Positions 1 through 11,145 of a stretch of 64,000 nucleotides of DNA are shown piece after piece. The position numbers were made by a program, and so were the translations under genes. The notes under the pieces are model-generated. The model was not told where the DNA came from, searched no databases, and saw nothing but the letters and a program-made list of their open reading frames with translations. The stretch is from contig NC_083604.1 in the NCBI RefSeq assembly GCF_029168945.1, positions 76,576,733 to 76,640,732 on the forward strand. The letters run 5' to 3'. Within the stretch, counting starts at the first letter, position 1, and every line of letters begins with the position of its first letter. The DNA comes from Cannabis sativa (lineage: Eukaryota > Streptophyta > Magnoliopsida > Rosales > Cannabaceae).

Positions 1-1279
1 GGAAGAGACACCTGCATTTGGAGGGATCCTTGGATTCCTCATTTAAAAGGTTTCATTCCGAAACCAATGGGAGAAATCCCGCCAAATTTGACTTGGGTGG
101 CTAATCTCCTCACAGATTCTGGTTCTTGGGACAATTCTAAACTTAGAAGATTGTTCGATAGAGACACTGTCTCTACTATTTTGAAAGGAGGCAATCCTTC
201 GGGCCAAGGAGTGGATAGATGGGGTTGGACTTTAGAGTCCAATGGGCGGTTTACAAGCAAATCTGCTTACCTTGCGCAAGCCTTGGAAAGAGCCAGCCAT
301 TGTGAGGTGGCTCCATCACTTTCGAACAAACTATGGAATAGTAAAATTCTGGAGCGGCATAAGATTCTTTGGTGGTGCATCCTCTCAAAGGCGCTTCCTG
401 TCAGAGCTGTTATTGGGAGGAGATTCCAAATAGAAGATACCAGTTGCCCCTTATGTGGAAAGGGGGAGGAATCTTTTGAACACATTTTTCTAACTTGTGA
501 TGTGGCGTTACACATTTGGCGATCATCCCCTTGGGGCATTTATTCGGTCAGTGGCAATGGGATTCGTGTTTGGGACTGGGTGAAATTTCTCTAGAGTCTT
601 AAGAACAGGGACATTCGCGAAGAGGAGGTTTTTCTTTTCGCATCGATTGTAGTTGACACTATCTGAAGGGCGCGAAATGACAAAGTTCACAATAACCTTT
701 CCCCGGATGTATCAAAATGCATTGACCTTATTTACACTTCTTTTGCAGATTTTCATGCTTCTCTAGTGTCGTCACCGACTCCGACCTTGACAGAAAACTG
801 GATTCCACCCCCTGAGAATTGGATTAAACTGAATTGATGTTCGAGTGGGACTGGCAAGCATGTGCACAGCTGTTGTTGCTAGGAACCACCTGGGTGAGGT
901 GATTCGGATCCATACAGCTCAGTTGGACTTTTCGGATGCTTTGTGCGGAGAAGCAGCGACATGTTGTTCAGCCATTTCTCTGGCAATTGACTTAGGTTTA
1001 AAGTTTATTATTATTGAGAGTGACTCGAGACTAGTGATCAATGTCCTCAATGGGAAGGAATCCCATTGGGCCCTTGAGAACTATGCCTCCTTTTGTTTGA
1101 GATCAACTCCTTCTTTTATTAGTTGTAACTTTTTGAATATTAGTAGACAGTGTAACTTTGCTGCCCATAATGTGGCTAAGTGGGCGTTTTCCCACCAGAT
1201 GTTTGGATGTATTCCGGTCTCCGCTTTGCCGGAGAACTTACTTTGTAATAACTGTGAGATAACTTTTGATTTTATTTAA
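1..1279 (+). mobile_element. LINE (non-LTR retrotransposon) 3' fragment, zf-RVT plus RNase H
   Basis: This is the C-terminal part of a plant LINE ORF2 that enters from beyond the window edge. An open stretch at 67-594 carries the zinc-binding reverse-transcriptase domain (zf-RVT): LWNSKILERHKILWW, then CPLC and HIFLTC as metal ligands. The frame stops at 592-594, and further stops and shifts follow. A second open stretch at 845-1279 is an RNase H-like domain (RVT_3 type) with IIIESDS and CNFAAHNVAKWA. A-rich runs near 1300-1310 and 1357-1368 fit an old poly(A) tail. It is a dead copy. A second copy of the same family lies at about 22880-26740, with the closely matching end CNFAAHNVAKRTF. Confidence 0.85.
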
Positions 1280-1956
1280 TGAAGTACTACGTTAATTTTC
1301 AAAAAAAAAAGATATGTAAATCATTGCATAATTCTAGAATAATAATAAGTTTTTTCAAAAAAAAAAAATATCAAATATAAGTTTCGTTTGTAAAATTAAA
1401 ATTAAAAATTAAACCTACTCACGCTTGAGAAACAATTTTATATAATTTAGTGATAAGAGTTTAGATTTTTATTTTGTTTTATCATTAACTGTTTTACCAT
1501 TGATGCAAAAATAGAATGACATATTTGTGTTTTATCTTACTAATATAAAAATATCATATTTGTGTGATAGTCCTTAATTATTTTACTTTTGATGTAAAAA
1601 TAGAATTACATATTTGTGTTCTAAACTTTTAATATAATAAAAATTCATAACCAAAATCTTCTCTACCGAAAAAAATAGTTTCTTCTTCAGGTTTTAGACT
1701 GAATAGTCTAAATCAGTCTTAACATATTTGAGTTATTGTAAATAATTAATTTGAAATTTTTTATTAAGAGGTCAATGTTCAAAAAGAAAAAATAATTAAT
1801 TTGGAATAGTTAAAGAGAAAAAACACAATAAACGACAGAAAATGACTAAAACGACATCGAAATTATGCAAACCTAAAACCACCTCTAAAACCCTACAACA
1901 ACACTTGCTTTGTTAGTCTCAGACCCGATCATTTTCATTTGCAGAAACCCTAGAAA
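1280..1956. other. AT-rich intergenic DNA upstream of the PPR gene
   Basis: No coding sequence is visible. The last 100 bases hold the probable promoter and short leader of the PPR gene, including a telo-box-like AAACCCTA at about 1888-1896. No clear TATA box was found. Confidence 0.5.
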
Positions 1957-3171
1957 ATGTCGTCCTCAACCTCCATTCGCCATCTTCGCCATTTCTCATC
2001 CACCGCCAAATCTGCAATCTCCATCTCCAAAGCAAAGTTGAAGCTCCGAAGCGAGTATGATCCAGACAAAGCTCTCCAAATCTACTCCTCTGTTTCCGAT
2101 CACTACGCCTCTCCAACCATATCTCGCTACGCTCAGGACCTCACCATTCGCCGCCTCGCAAAGTCCCGACGTTTCACCGATATCGAAGCTCTCATCGAGT
2201 CACATAAAAAGGATCCCAAAATCAAGCAAGAACCTTACTTGTCTACTCTCATTAGGTCGTACGGAAGAGCTGGAATGTTCGAGCAGGCGATGAAGACCTT
2301 CGAACAAATGGACGAATTGGGCACTCCCAGGTCTGTGATTTCTTTCAATTCTCTTTTAACGGCTTGTAATCATTCGAAACTGTTTGATAAAGTTCCTGAA
2401 TTGTTCAACGATCTTCCTAAGAAATACGGCGTTTTGCCTGATAAAGTGTCTTATGGGATATTGGTCCGGTCGTATTGTGAGGCTGGGACACCTGAGAAGG
2501 CTTTAGAGATCGTTGCAGATATGGAAAAGAATGATCTTGAGGTTACTGCTGTAACTTATACGACCATAATGGATGCTCTGTATAAGAAGGGCCAGGCTGA
2601 TGAGGCTGATAAGTTGTGGAATACTATGCTTGAAAATGGTTGTGAAGTTGATGTTACAGCTTACAATGTTAGAATAATGCATAGCCATGGCGGTGAACCA
2701 GAGACTGTTAAGGCTATGATTGAAGAAATGAGGAATGCTGGGCTTAAACCTGATGCTATTAGCTACAATTACTTGATGACTAGTTACTGCAAGAGTGGGA
2801 TGTTGGATGAAGCTAAGAAAGTCTTTGATGGGCTTGAGGGAAATGGGTGTAATCCGAATGCGGCAACATTTAGATCTTTGATATACTATTTGTGTAGGAA
2901 TGGGGATTTTGATAAAGGGTATAAGATTTTCAAGAAAAGTGTGCAGGTTCATAAGATTCCGGATTTTAACACATTGAAGCATTTGGTTGAGGGGTTAGTG
3001 AAGAAGAAGAAGATTAAGGAAGCTAAAGGAATGATTCGGACTATTAAAAAGAAATTCCCTCCTAATGTATTGGTTTCTTGGGGGAAAGTTGAAGAGAGCC
3101 TTGGTTTGGTTTCTGCTTCTTCTGAGGCTCATGCAGCTACTGATGATGAGGATGAAGAGGCTGCAGCATGA
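1957..3171 (+). CDS. P-class pentatricopeptide repeat protein, probably mitochondrial
   Basis: Single-exon gene of 404 aa. The first 30 residues are rich in Ser, Arg and Lys and lack acidic residues, as in a mitochondrial presequence. About eight PPR motifs of 34-36 residues run from residue 92 to 375, for example SVISFNSLLTACNHSKLFDK and AISYNYLMTSYCKSGMLDEA. The tail is acidic (TDDEDEEAAA). There is no E, DYW or SMR domain, so it belongs to the short P class, which binds organellar RNA; several short members of this class are mitoribosome components. From memory it resembles the Arabidopsis At2g18520/At4g36680 pair. The neighbour supports this: in Arabidopsis the SF3B4 gene (At2g18510) lies beside At2g18520, as SF3B4 does here. 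The ATG at 1957 is the first in frame and has a Ser-rich start typical of the group. The frame is intact. Confidence 0.9.
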   Translation: MSSSTSIRHLRHFSSTAKSAISISKAKLKLRSEYDPDKALQIYSSVSDHYASPTISRYAQDLTIRRLAKSRRFTDIEALIESHKKDPKIKQEPYLSTLIRSYGRAGMFEQAMKTFEQMDELGTPRSVISFNSLLTACNHSKLFDKVPELFNDLPKKYGVLPDKVSYGILVRSYCEAGTPEKALEIVADMEKNDLEVTAVTYTTIMDALYKKGQADEADKLWNTMLENGCEVDVTAYNVRIMHSHGGEPETVKAMIEEMRNAGLKPDAISYNYLMTSYCKSGMLDEAKKVFDGLEGNGCNPNAATFRSLIYYLCRNGDFDKGYKIFKKSVQVHKIPDFNTLKHLVEGLVKKKKIKEAKGMIRTIKKKFPPNVLVSWGKVEESLGLVSASSEAHAATDDEDEEAAA

Positions 3172-4092
3172 GATGATGATGATAATAATCTGTTTGAATT
3201 GATAAGTATTGGCAGTGCAGGATATAGAGTTTTAATCTTTGAATTGACTATGGTATCATGAAAGTGTAAAAGCTTTAGTTTTTCTTTATCTGTGATGGGA
3301 ATTCAGAGTTAGCTTTTTTTCCAATGCTTATTCTGCCATTTTGTTTAGAGCTTCATCATTTTACTGCTAGTGAAAAATTACATTCTTTTTTTTAACACCA
3401 TTAATACATTGTGTTGTATTCGAGTCACGTCAATGCAATTGGTGTGGCCTTACTTTACCAATAAGCACTTTTTGGTGATTGAATTCGTAAGAAAGATGCA
3501 CCTTGTAATGCCCTTAAATGTTGTTCTTTTGTTTTTTGCAACAAAGTTTGCTAGAATTACAAATTTTCATCCTTACATTGCTGAGTAAATATAGTTATTT
3601 ATGCATTTAAGCCATGGAAGGAGTGAGATGGTGGGTCTTGGAAAGAAATATGGGTGAAGGAGAGATCAACCAATCTAATATAATTCTTTGTAATTTCAAA
3701 TATGTTGTAGTAGAAGTTTTTAAGATTTATGAAGATCCAAATTCACTAAATCAAGTTACAAAGTCAAAACTAACGAGCTTGATAACTGATATAGTAATAT
3801 TCAAAAGGCATAATGAGAATGAGAAATTTGATCAAATGTGCATAATCATAATCCAAATTTAAAATTCCACTTTTTAAAATCAAAATGCTTTAGTTCTGTG
3901 TTGAAGCTTTTCATTTTCTTTTTATATAAATAAATAAACACAAAATATGTGATTTACCAAATATACTTGGGTTGGACATGAATATTTTCTTTTGTCACTC
4001 ACTTTTAACTATGCTGCCTATTTTCATTTTTTCTTACAAAAAATACCACTGTTGGCACTGCAGACTTCTCTCTTTGTAACAAAACATACACA
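3172..4092. other. 3' flank of the PPR gene and gene-free DNA
   Basis: The first 200-300 bases are presumably the PPR 3' UTR, with AT-rich candidate polyadenylation signals. Two short open frames (3370-3588 and 3614-3862) have no recognisable domain and plain AT-rich composition, and I do not regard them as genes. Nothing else is visible. Confidence 0.45.
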
Positions 4093-4407
4093 GGAAACTT
4101 ACAAAAATACTGAAATTTAGATTAACTTTTACAAAAATACTATCACACGGATTTTTTTTCAAAAATATTGTATTTTTATAAAACACCAGTAAAACACAAA
4201 GCAGAACAACTCAAAACACCAGTAGAACACTAGTAAAAACTTAACACAAAGCAGAACAACTCAAAACACCAGTAGAACACTAGTAAAAACTTAATGCAGT
4301 ATACTGCAGTGTGAAACTTATAAAAAATACAGTAAAAAAGTAAAAAATACCACCTGAAAGTAGTTTTGTAAAAAAATAGCAAAAGTTAGTATACCATGTA
4401 AATTTCC
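4093..4407. mobile_element. Small Mutator-like MITE with degenerate terminal inverted repeats
   Basis: The left end GGAAACTTACAAAAATACTG is matched, inverted, by the right end TGTAAATTTCC, with imperfect pairing continuing inward (ACAAAAATACT and CACACGG on the left against AAACTACTTTC and AGGTGG on the right). The ends match those of the 2.8-kb Mutator-like element at 23429-26210 (GGGAAATTTACA and TGTAAGTTTCCC). I found no clean target duplication, so the copy is old or its ends are slightly misplaced. It contains the 50-bp tandem repeat described next. Confidence 0.5.
4194..4293. repeat. Two tandem copies of a 50-bp unit
   Basis: A 50-bp unit beginning ACACAAAGCAGAACAACTCA is repeated once, head to tail and apparently without mismatch. 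A partial third copy (ACACCAGTAAAAC) precedes it. The perfect identity implies a recent local duplication inside the MITE. Confidence 0.85.
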
Positions 4408-5282
4408 TTTGTTTTATTATAAAAACAGTAACAACCAAAAACACATATTAAGAATAAGAATAAATAGGATTTTGCTCTCTGAACTATTACGCAGAGTTTT
4501 GTCCCTGAATTATTTTATTATTTATTTATTTTTTGGTAAAAATTCTCCTTGAATTATAGAAATTCTTATCAATTTGTCCTTTTGATTGTCTTTTGTTTAT
4601 AGGTGTTCATGGTTCGGATTTTTATTTTTATTTTTGTAAAAACCAAATCAGACCAATTAAATGCTTAAACCAAATGATACCATTTCACTTAAAAACCTAT
4701 TTGCTTAGTTCGAAACAGTAGTTATGTAGTTTGGTTTGGTTTGAACTACGAGCGAAAATTTTAAAATCGTGATTGAATCAGAGAATTATAAAAAATGAAA
4801 TTGACCAAATTGACACCAGATTAATTCGGTCTAGATTGATTGGGGTTTAGAATCTCAGATTGCAGATTATATGAACAAACCTAGTTTTGTTCATCTTTGC
4901 AAACAATTTTCTAATGTAAGAAAGATCTTGTCGCCAAACTACTATAATTCAGAAAATTTGTAATTATTTTCATAGTTTGTGGTGAAATTTGTCAATTTAT
5001 CCGGGCCGAAATTAGTCGAGTACTGGGCTCTCATAAACTTGGGCCCAATTGTTAGGGCCCAAGTTGAGGCAACGTTGTGGAGAATGGGTGGTAGTGAAGT
5101 GAGTCCATCAAAATCCTGGTTCGAAAAGCACAACGGCGGCATTGCTGAGCTGCAACCCTTTCCAGGGCTTGGACCAGAACACAAGTCTCGAGCCGAGTCT
5201 CTTTGCTGAGATTTTCGTTTCATACTGTAAACCAATTTCATAGTGGAGTCTTCTACGGTAACCCACCAACACACTTGAAGCC
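4408..5282. other. Intergenic region and leader of the SF3B4 gene
   Basis: The first 500 bases are AT-rich with no gene. The rest is the promoter and 5' leader of the downstream splicing-factor gene. Short open frames on both strands between 4942 and 5359 are by-products of this leader. Confidence 0.5.
5002..5063 (+). promoter_or_regulatory. Cluster of GGGCC/GGGCCCAA (site II type) promoter elements
   Basis: Four GGGC-type motifs lie within 62 bases (CCGGGCCGAA, ACTGGGCTC, TTGGGCCCAA, AGGGCCCAAG). TGGGCY/GGCCCA 'site II' motifs bound by TCP factors are common in promoters of plant housekeeping and RNA-processing genes. They sit about 220-280 bases before the SF3B4 start codon, which fits a proximal promoter. 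There is no obvious TATA box, as is usual for this promoter type. Confidence 0.55.
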
Positions 5283-8200
5283 ATGACTACTCGTATAGCG
5301 CCGGGAGTTGGAGCAAACTTGCTCGGCCAACACTCCGCCGAGAGGAACCAAGATGCCACTGCTTACGTTGGCAATCTCGACCCTCAGGTCCTCTTTTCTC
5401 ACTCTTCACTTTCTCCGAATTTATATTCTTTATCTATTAATTAATATATGTATATAGTCGTTCTGCTTGGAAGATTCTAGGGTTTTGTCTTGAATTCAAA
5501 TTTCAGTGTTTATTTCTACAATTCATGTAGGTTTCGGAGGAGTTACTATGGGAGTTATTCGTTCAAGCTGGCCCTGTTGGTATGTCATCATTTCCTTTAA
5601 TTTCGAAGTAATTCTATATCATTTTGATGAAATGGGTTCTTAAAGTTTGATGTAATCTTTATTGAGTCTTCAACCTTTCAATTTTTTGTAATAATAATAA
5701 TAATGGTACTTAGTCTTTGCATAATAGGCATCCATTGTATGTGGCTTTGGTTTTGGAATAGATTAGTACTACTAACTTGTCCTGTGTAGGAATTTAAAGG
5801 GTTCATTGCTTTTTGTTATGTTTTTTTTTTCAGTTAATGTGTACGTTCCCAAAGATAGAGTTACTAATCTTCATCAAGGATATGGATTTGTGGAATTTCG
5901 AAGTGAAGAAGATGCGGACTACGTGAGTGATTTTGATACTATTTTGCTTTATGAGATTTTCAATGCTTATGCTGAGACTTGATCAACTTTCATTTATGTA
6001 TCTTGCTGTAGTTAAGAACCTTGTTTTTATTATGTTTTCGTGACAATTGTACAGGCAATCAAGGTGCTTAATATGATTAAGCTTTATGGGAAGCCAATCC
6101 GTGTCAACAAGGTATTTGTTTTTCTTTTCCTCCAAAGGTTACTTGGGTCTTTTACTTTCGTATGAATGTGTAGAAAATTATGCAACATTAGTAAATTGTA
6201 TATGTATTTTTTATGGCTATAATAGATTGTGTGATTTGTATTGTTTTAGGCATCACAAGATAAAAAGAGCTTGGATGTTGGAGCTAATCTCTTCATTGGA
6301 AACCTTGATCCTGTAAGTTAGTTAGACAATATCAGAAAAATGGATTATATATCATCATTGGCATTCTCGTTTTTTACAGATTCTTATCTTTTTTTCTGGC
6401 AGGATGTGGATGAGAAACTTCTTTATGATACTTTTAGTGCTTTTGGAGTCATTGTCACTAATCCAAAGGTACTGCATTTGTCTTTTGTTCATAGTGGAGC
6501 TTCCATTTTTTTTTCTTTTTCATGTTTCATTAAAAAGAACATAAAATGGATAGAGACTTATTATTGTGTTCAAGTAATTTGTGCAAATTTGTGTGAATAA
6601 TTCTTTGATTTATTCTGCAAACTATTAGAACATGCACGAACCTATTGATCTACTTGCTTGTCTGTGTAATGGTAATGTAATGGAAATAGCCTTTTTTTTG
6701 TAGTGTAATCTTTTCAAATTTTCAAGATATAGATTACTGCCCAATGCATCTTACCAAACCAAAGAATAAAATGATAATCAAATAAAATACAAATGGAATG
6801 GTTGCAAGTTTAATGTATACGTTTTTCTTACTTAATTGGCAGGTTGCTCTGTACATCATATGCTTTTGTAATTGTAGGTATGAAGTTGTTTATCCTCATT
6901 AATCTTTTTAATCACGATTGGTCGTTGAATGCACTCAATTACTCTCTGAGAAAAAGAGAGAAACAGTTGAACCAATACATTTTCTTTTTATCAATGGAAT
7001 ACTAAGAATGGTGTTATTCCAAATTTAAATATATTAGTTTCTGCATTCATTTGTACTCAGACATGATATAGTATGTAAGAAATTAATCTGAGTCTAATAA
7101 ATGCTTCTTCTCTTTTCCAGATTATGAGAGATCCAGACACAGGAAATTCTCGTGGTTTCGGTTTTATTAGTTACGATTCTTTTGAGGCATCTGATGCAGC
7201 TATTGAGGTATGTTGCCTACATTGATAATGCATTTTTTTGTAAAATTCAGCTAATGAATTGATGAATTAAACAGTTGATTAGTTGGTTTCTATGATGATT
7301 AATTTCAACGAACAACTTAATTTAAATATATATATATTTAAACTTATAAATATATTTGATTTTTATTGGTCAAGGCCATGCCTAATTGAAATAGAGTCAG
7401 CGTGTATCAAAATTATTTGGCTCACCTTACTCTTTTTCAGGATAGATGCCTTAATGCAAATGGATTGGCTTGGCTGTACAATTTTACTTTTTATTCTTAA
7501 TGCTTGTCATGTTGTTTCTTCTTAACTGTGCTGACCATGTATATACTGACGAAGACTTAATCCTCCTTTTGTTTCTTTCAGGCAATGAATGGCCAATATC
7601 TTTGCAACCGTCAAATAACAGTTTCATATGCCTATAAGAAAGACACCAAGGGAGAGCGTCATGGTACTCCAGCAGGTCAGTTTCTCTTTTCACCATGATG
7701 CTGTATGGTACTTCCATTTGCATCAATTCACCGTATTTCTGCAATTAATCAGACCATTTTGATAAGAATGCTCACTGACTTTTCATTTATATTCGCACTA
7801 CATGCTTGAATTGCTTTGTTTCCTTTTCCTTTTTCTGGCCATGGATATATGCCTTATTGTGTTCTGTTGGGATAATAATTATTCTCATATTTGTGAACAT
7901 TACCTGCTTGCAGAGAGAGTTTTGGCTGCTAGCAATCCTACTTCAAAGAGCAGGCCTCACACACTGTTTGCCAGCGGGCCTCCAACACTTCCGAACGGTC
8001 CTCAGGTTAATGGTGGTATGGGTGCTCCAGTGCCACCACGGCCTTTTGCAAATGGTGTTATTCCTCCAAACCCAATTCCTTCAATGCGTCCACCACCGCC
8101 ACAAGGTTTGGCTTTCCAACACATGCAAGTACCCGGACAACAAGCTTGGCAGGGTCAGCCACAGCAACCCGGCCAAGGTCTTCCCCCACCGATGATGCAC

Positions 8201-8494
8201 CCACCTCCAGTACAACAATACCGACCACCTCCAAACATGCCGCCCCCACCCCAACAGGGAATTCAACTTCCTCAAAGGCCTCTTCCGCCACCCATGGGGA
8301 TGGGAATGGGAATGGGAGGCCAACAACAACAGCCCCATCACATGGGAGGCCAACAACAGCCCCATCACATGGGAGGCCAACAGCCGAATTGGCGGCTACC
8401 TCCACCGCCTCAACAAAGGCCTCCTCATATGCCTCAGGGATTAGTTCCTCCCCCTCCTCCTAATAACCTCCCGCCACCACCTCCCTCAAGTTGA
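5283..8494 (+). CDS. SF3B4: Splicing factor 3B subunit 4 (SF3b49-type), nine coding exons
   Basis: This is the U2 snRNP SF3b-complex subunit that contacts pre-mRNA near the branch site in the nucleus. Coding exons are 5283-5387, 5531-5579, 5834-5922, 6055-6111, 6250-6312, 6403-6468, 7121-7207, 7582-7675 and 7914-8494; all introns are GT-AG and the phases join cleanly to 396 aa. RRM1 (about residues 25-105) has RNP2 AYVGNL and RNP1 [10 protein letters not shown]2 (about 113-195) has LFIGNL and RGFGFISY. The C-terminal half is rich in Pro, Gln, Met and Gly, the usual tail of this protein. The start ATGACTACTCGTATAGCGCC gives [10 protein letters not shown], matching the family N terminus. Its known Arabidopsis counterpart is At2g18510 (JANUS), essential in the embryo. 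The gene appears intact. Open frames in other phases across the introns and the proline-rich exon are not genes. Confidence 0.95.
8313..8383 (+). repeat. In-frame minisatellite in the last SF3B4 exon
   Basis: About two and a half copies of a 27-30 bp unit encode MGGQQQ-PHH. It lies in the low-complexity tail and is likely to vary in copy number between alleles. The reading frame is preserved. Confidence 0.75.
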
Positions 8495-9316
8495 TCTACT
8501 ATGTTGTTTGAATCCCCCTTGGTTCTTTTGTTTCTTATTATTGTAGCATAGTTTTTATATTTCTATACTTGTGGCTATTAAACAATTTGAGAGAGAGACA
8601 TTAGAAGAGTTGATATATTTTATTTTAATTTCTCTAATGCCATTTTGAGAACTTTTGACTTATACTTATGTCTATGTTTTCGTCGATATCAGTAGTTAGA
8701 TTTTGGTGGAAAAAGAAAAACTAAGGAAAATGTTAGGAAAAGAAAGTAGAAAATATACAAATTCTCATGTTTTGTTTGGTGTGGAATGCAAAATTGTTTG
8801 AAAAAAAACTTCTTTCAACAAATTTTTTTCTACTAAACATAATTTTTTATTTTTATTATTTTTGATTTATTCTTCATCCTTTTTTTCCTACATTTCCTTT
8901 ACATATATCTTTTTTTTTTCATTAGCAAAATTTAACTTCAAAATATAGCTCCAGGCTAGGGTTTCAACTACTTTTTTTCTTCTTCCTCTTCTAACCGAAA
9001 TTAAGGGTAAGAAAATCTCATTCAAATAATTTAAAAATTAAATTGAAATTCAAATGATTTTTTTTTTTTTTTGAATGAATGTGATTATTTAATTTCGTAA
9101 AAAACAAATAACAAATCCCCAATTGAACTAACTCCCCTATATCTCAGGAGAATACTTATCTTTTACTTAAAAAAAAATGAATTAAAAATATCGGATATAA
9201 TCTTTTATTTTGCAATTAGAATTAGAACATTAATCTTTTTTTTTTATCTTTCTTTATATATAATCGAAATCGACTACATCAATAGACCATAGCAAAAATA
9301 AATTAAAAGAATAATA
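8495..9316. other. SF3B4 3' region and F-box promoter region
   Basis: This stretch is AT-rich with homopolymer T and A runs. The first part is the SF3B4 3' UTR; the last 100 bases are the F-box promoter and leader. No gene is visible. Confidence 0.5.
9253..9262 (+). promoter_or_regulatory. Probable TATA box of the F-box gene
   Basis: TTATATATAA lies 55 bases before the start codon, which allows a transcription start near 9285 and a leader of about 30 bases. The assignment rests on position and sequence only. Confidence 0.45.
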
Positions 9317-10399
9317 ATGGCAAGTGTAGACATACACAGTGATATCCTCATGAACATACTTTGCCATTTAAGTGTGAAAGACTTGCTCCGTTACAGATCA
9401 GTATGCAAAGAATGGCGCACTCTAATCGACGCTCCACATTTCATCAAGATGCAACTCAAATCTTCCAAACAAGGACTCTTCATCTTCATCAACAATGAAA
9501 AAAACCAACAAAAAGACATGTATTGGCTCGACCTTACTAACCAAGGCTGCTCAATTGAAAAAATCAGATCATCAATACCCCCATTCGGCACACCCTCTGG
9601 TTGTTACAATGGCCTCATAATAACCCAAGATCGTCCTTCAATTTACAATCCATTTACAAAAAATCACACACCCTTATCCCATTATAGTTATAGATTATCA
9701 CCCTATGCGAAAGTTATTGGATTGGGTTACGATCCTCTTATCGATGACTATAAGGTTGTAGCTCACACAAGATTTGATAGCATAAGACAAAATTATGTGA
9801 GTAAGTACCACTTGTATTATGTCAAGGCTCAGACTTTGAAAAGGCTTGATTGTCACGATGCTTTTTTGGAAAACTATGGTTATGAGTTGAGTAATTGTGC
9901 CTTTGTTGACAATTGTTTGTATTGGATAGTAGTGAAGAGTGAATCAAGTGGTATGAACTTAATTTTTGCCTTTGATCTTAAGACTGAAAAACACAATACT
10001 TTGTCTTTGCCATTTCAAAGTAAGGGTAACGCGTTTAGAGCTGTGGAATTTGAAGGCTCAGTTTGTGTCATCAAACCTATTTACAGAGATATTGGTCCAC
10101 TACTGGATTATGAGATATGGGTGATGAAAGATCATGATAAAGAGAATAGTAGTTGTAATTGGAGTATGTTATTCTCGGTTGTGCCTGGTGTTTTTGGCAG
10201 TAACCTCAGTGTTGTGCCTTTGAAATACTACAACACTACTAATGATCAGATTTTCTTGATGCTTGATTTCCACAAATTAGTTGTTTATGATTTGAAAACA
10301 AACACAGTTATCAAAATAGTACGTTTCCATGATCTTATGGCTAAGTCGGGTAATAGGTTAAGTGTATTTTTGGGTGTCCAAAGCCTTGTTGGATTCTGA
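9317..10399 (+). CDS. F-box protein with F-box-associated domain
   Basis: Single-exon gene of 360 aa. The N-terminal F-box (residues 4-44: DIHSDILMNILCHLSVKDLL, then RYRSVCKEWRTLI) would bind SKP1 in an SCF ubiquitin ligase. The rest matches the plant F-box-associated (FBA) interaction domain, with the usual markers YNPFTKN, VIGLGYDPLIDDYKVV, an NCLYWIV segment and a Tyr-rich C-terminal strand (LVVYDLKTN). The F-box/FBA family is large and fast-evolving in plants, so the substrate cannot be predicted. The length is typical, there are no stops or frameshifts, and the start is the first ATG after a likely TATA box. Confidence 0.9.
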   Translation: MASVDIHSDILMNILCHLSVKDLLRYRSVCKEWRTLIDAPHFIKMQLKSSKQGLFIFINNEKNQQKDMYWLDLTNQGCSIEKIRSSIPPFGTPSGCYNGLIITQDRPSIYNPFTKNHTPLSHYSYRLSPYAKVIGLGYDPLIDDYKVVAHTRFDSIRQNYVSKYHLYYVKAQTLKRLDCHDAFLENYGYELSNCAFVDNCLYWIVVKSESSGMNLIFAFDLKTEKHNTLSLPFQSKGNAFRAVEFEGSVCVIKPIYRDIGPLLDYEIWVMKDHDKENSSCNWSMLFSVVPGVFGSNLSVVPLKYYNTTNDQIFLMLDFHKLVVYDLKTNTVIKIVRFHDLMAKSGNRLSVFLGVQSLVGF

Positions 10400-11145
10400 T
10401 ATTATATATTATCTATATATAAAGAAGAAATAAAAGTAAATATTAATTGTTATATGTGACTGATATTGATTTAAATAAAAGTCTGACACTTGAAGATTTC
10501 GTGATAATTCAATTGCAAATTGTTTGTAAGTTATTCTAAAAGCAATAAAAGAATGTTAAAATCATAAAGTAGACACTATGTAAAATTGTAAAAATTTGAA
10601 AAAGGAAAAACAAAAGTAATTCCTAAAATGTTGATGATTGAAGAAAATCTTTGCATAAAAATTGTAGGAAAAAAAAATAAAAATTATAATAATTGATGAT
10701 TTCTAATCTTCTTTTGCTTCAGCAGAGAGCATGAGTCCTCAAATAATTAGATTGTCTATTTTTCAAATATAGTTTGTCTATGGTATTTTCAATAAAGTTG
10801 CTTTGTTTCAGCAAAATTTTATTTTACATTTAAAAAAACAAATTATATAAATTACTTTTCTTAAGTTTTATAAATATATTTATCTAAAGTTTTAGATTAC
10901 ACTCTCAAAATAATTCGTTAGCTGGATAATTATGCAAGCAAATATTCTTTCCACCACATGGGAACATGATAGCATTTATGGTCTTTTTATTGTTATCAAA
11001 TTTAACGTAAGTCATAGCACTAAATAAGCATATAAAAATTATTAGTGTAAATTGGAATGTAATTTAACTTTTAAATATAAACTTTAATTTATTGAGTCCT
11101 TCCTGTTCACATGTTGGGTTATTACATGTGATTTTTTGTTGTGAA
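10400..11145. other. Gene-free AT-rich DNA
   Basis: This holds the 3' flank of the F-box gene followed by AT-rich sequence. No coding, RNA or repeat structure was recognised. Confidence 0.45.

Noticed and set aside
3370..3862. Two short open frames after the PPR gene
   Set aside because: No recognisable domain and no promoter or splice support; they fit chance in AT-rich DNA.
8058..8463. Long open frames on both strands across the last SF3B4 exon
   Set aside because: They are shadows of the proline/glutamine-rich coding sequence, whose repetitive codons leave other frames open.
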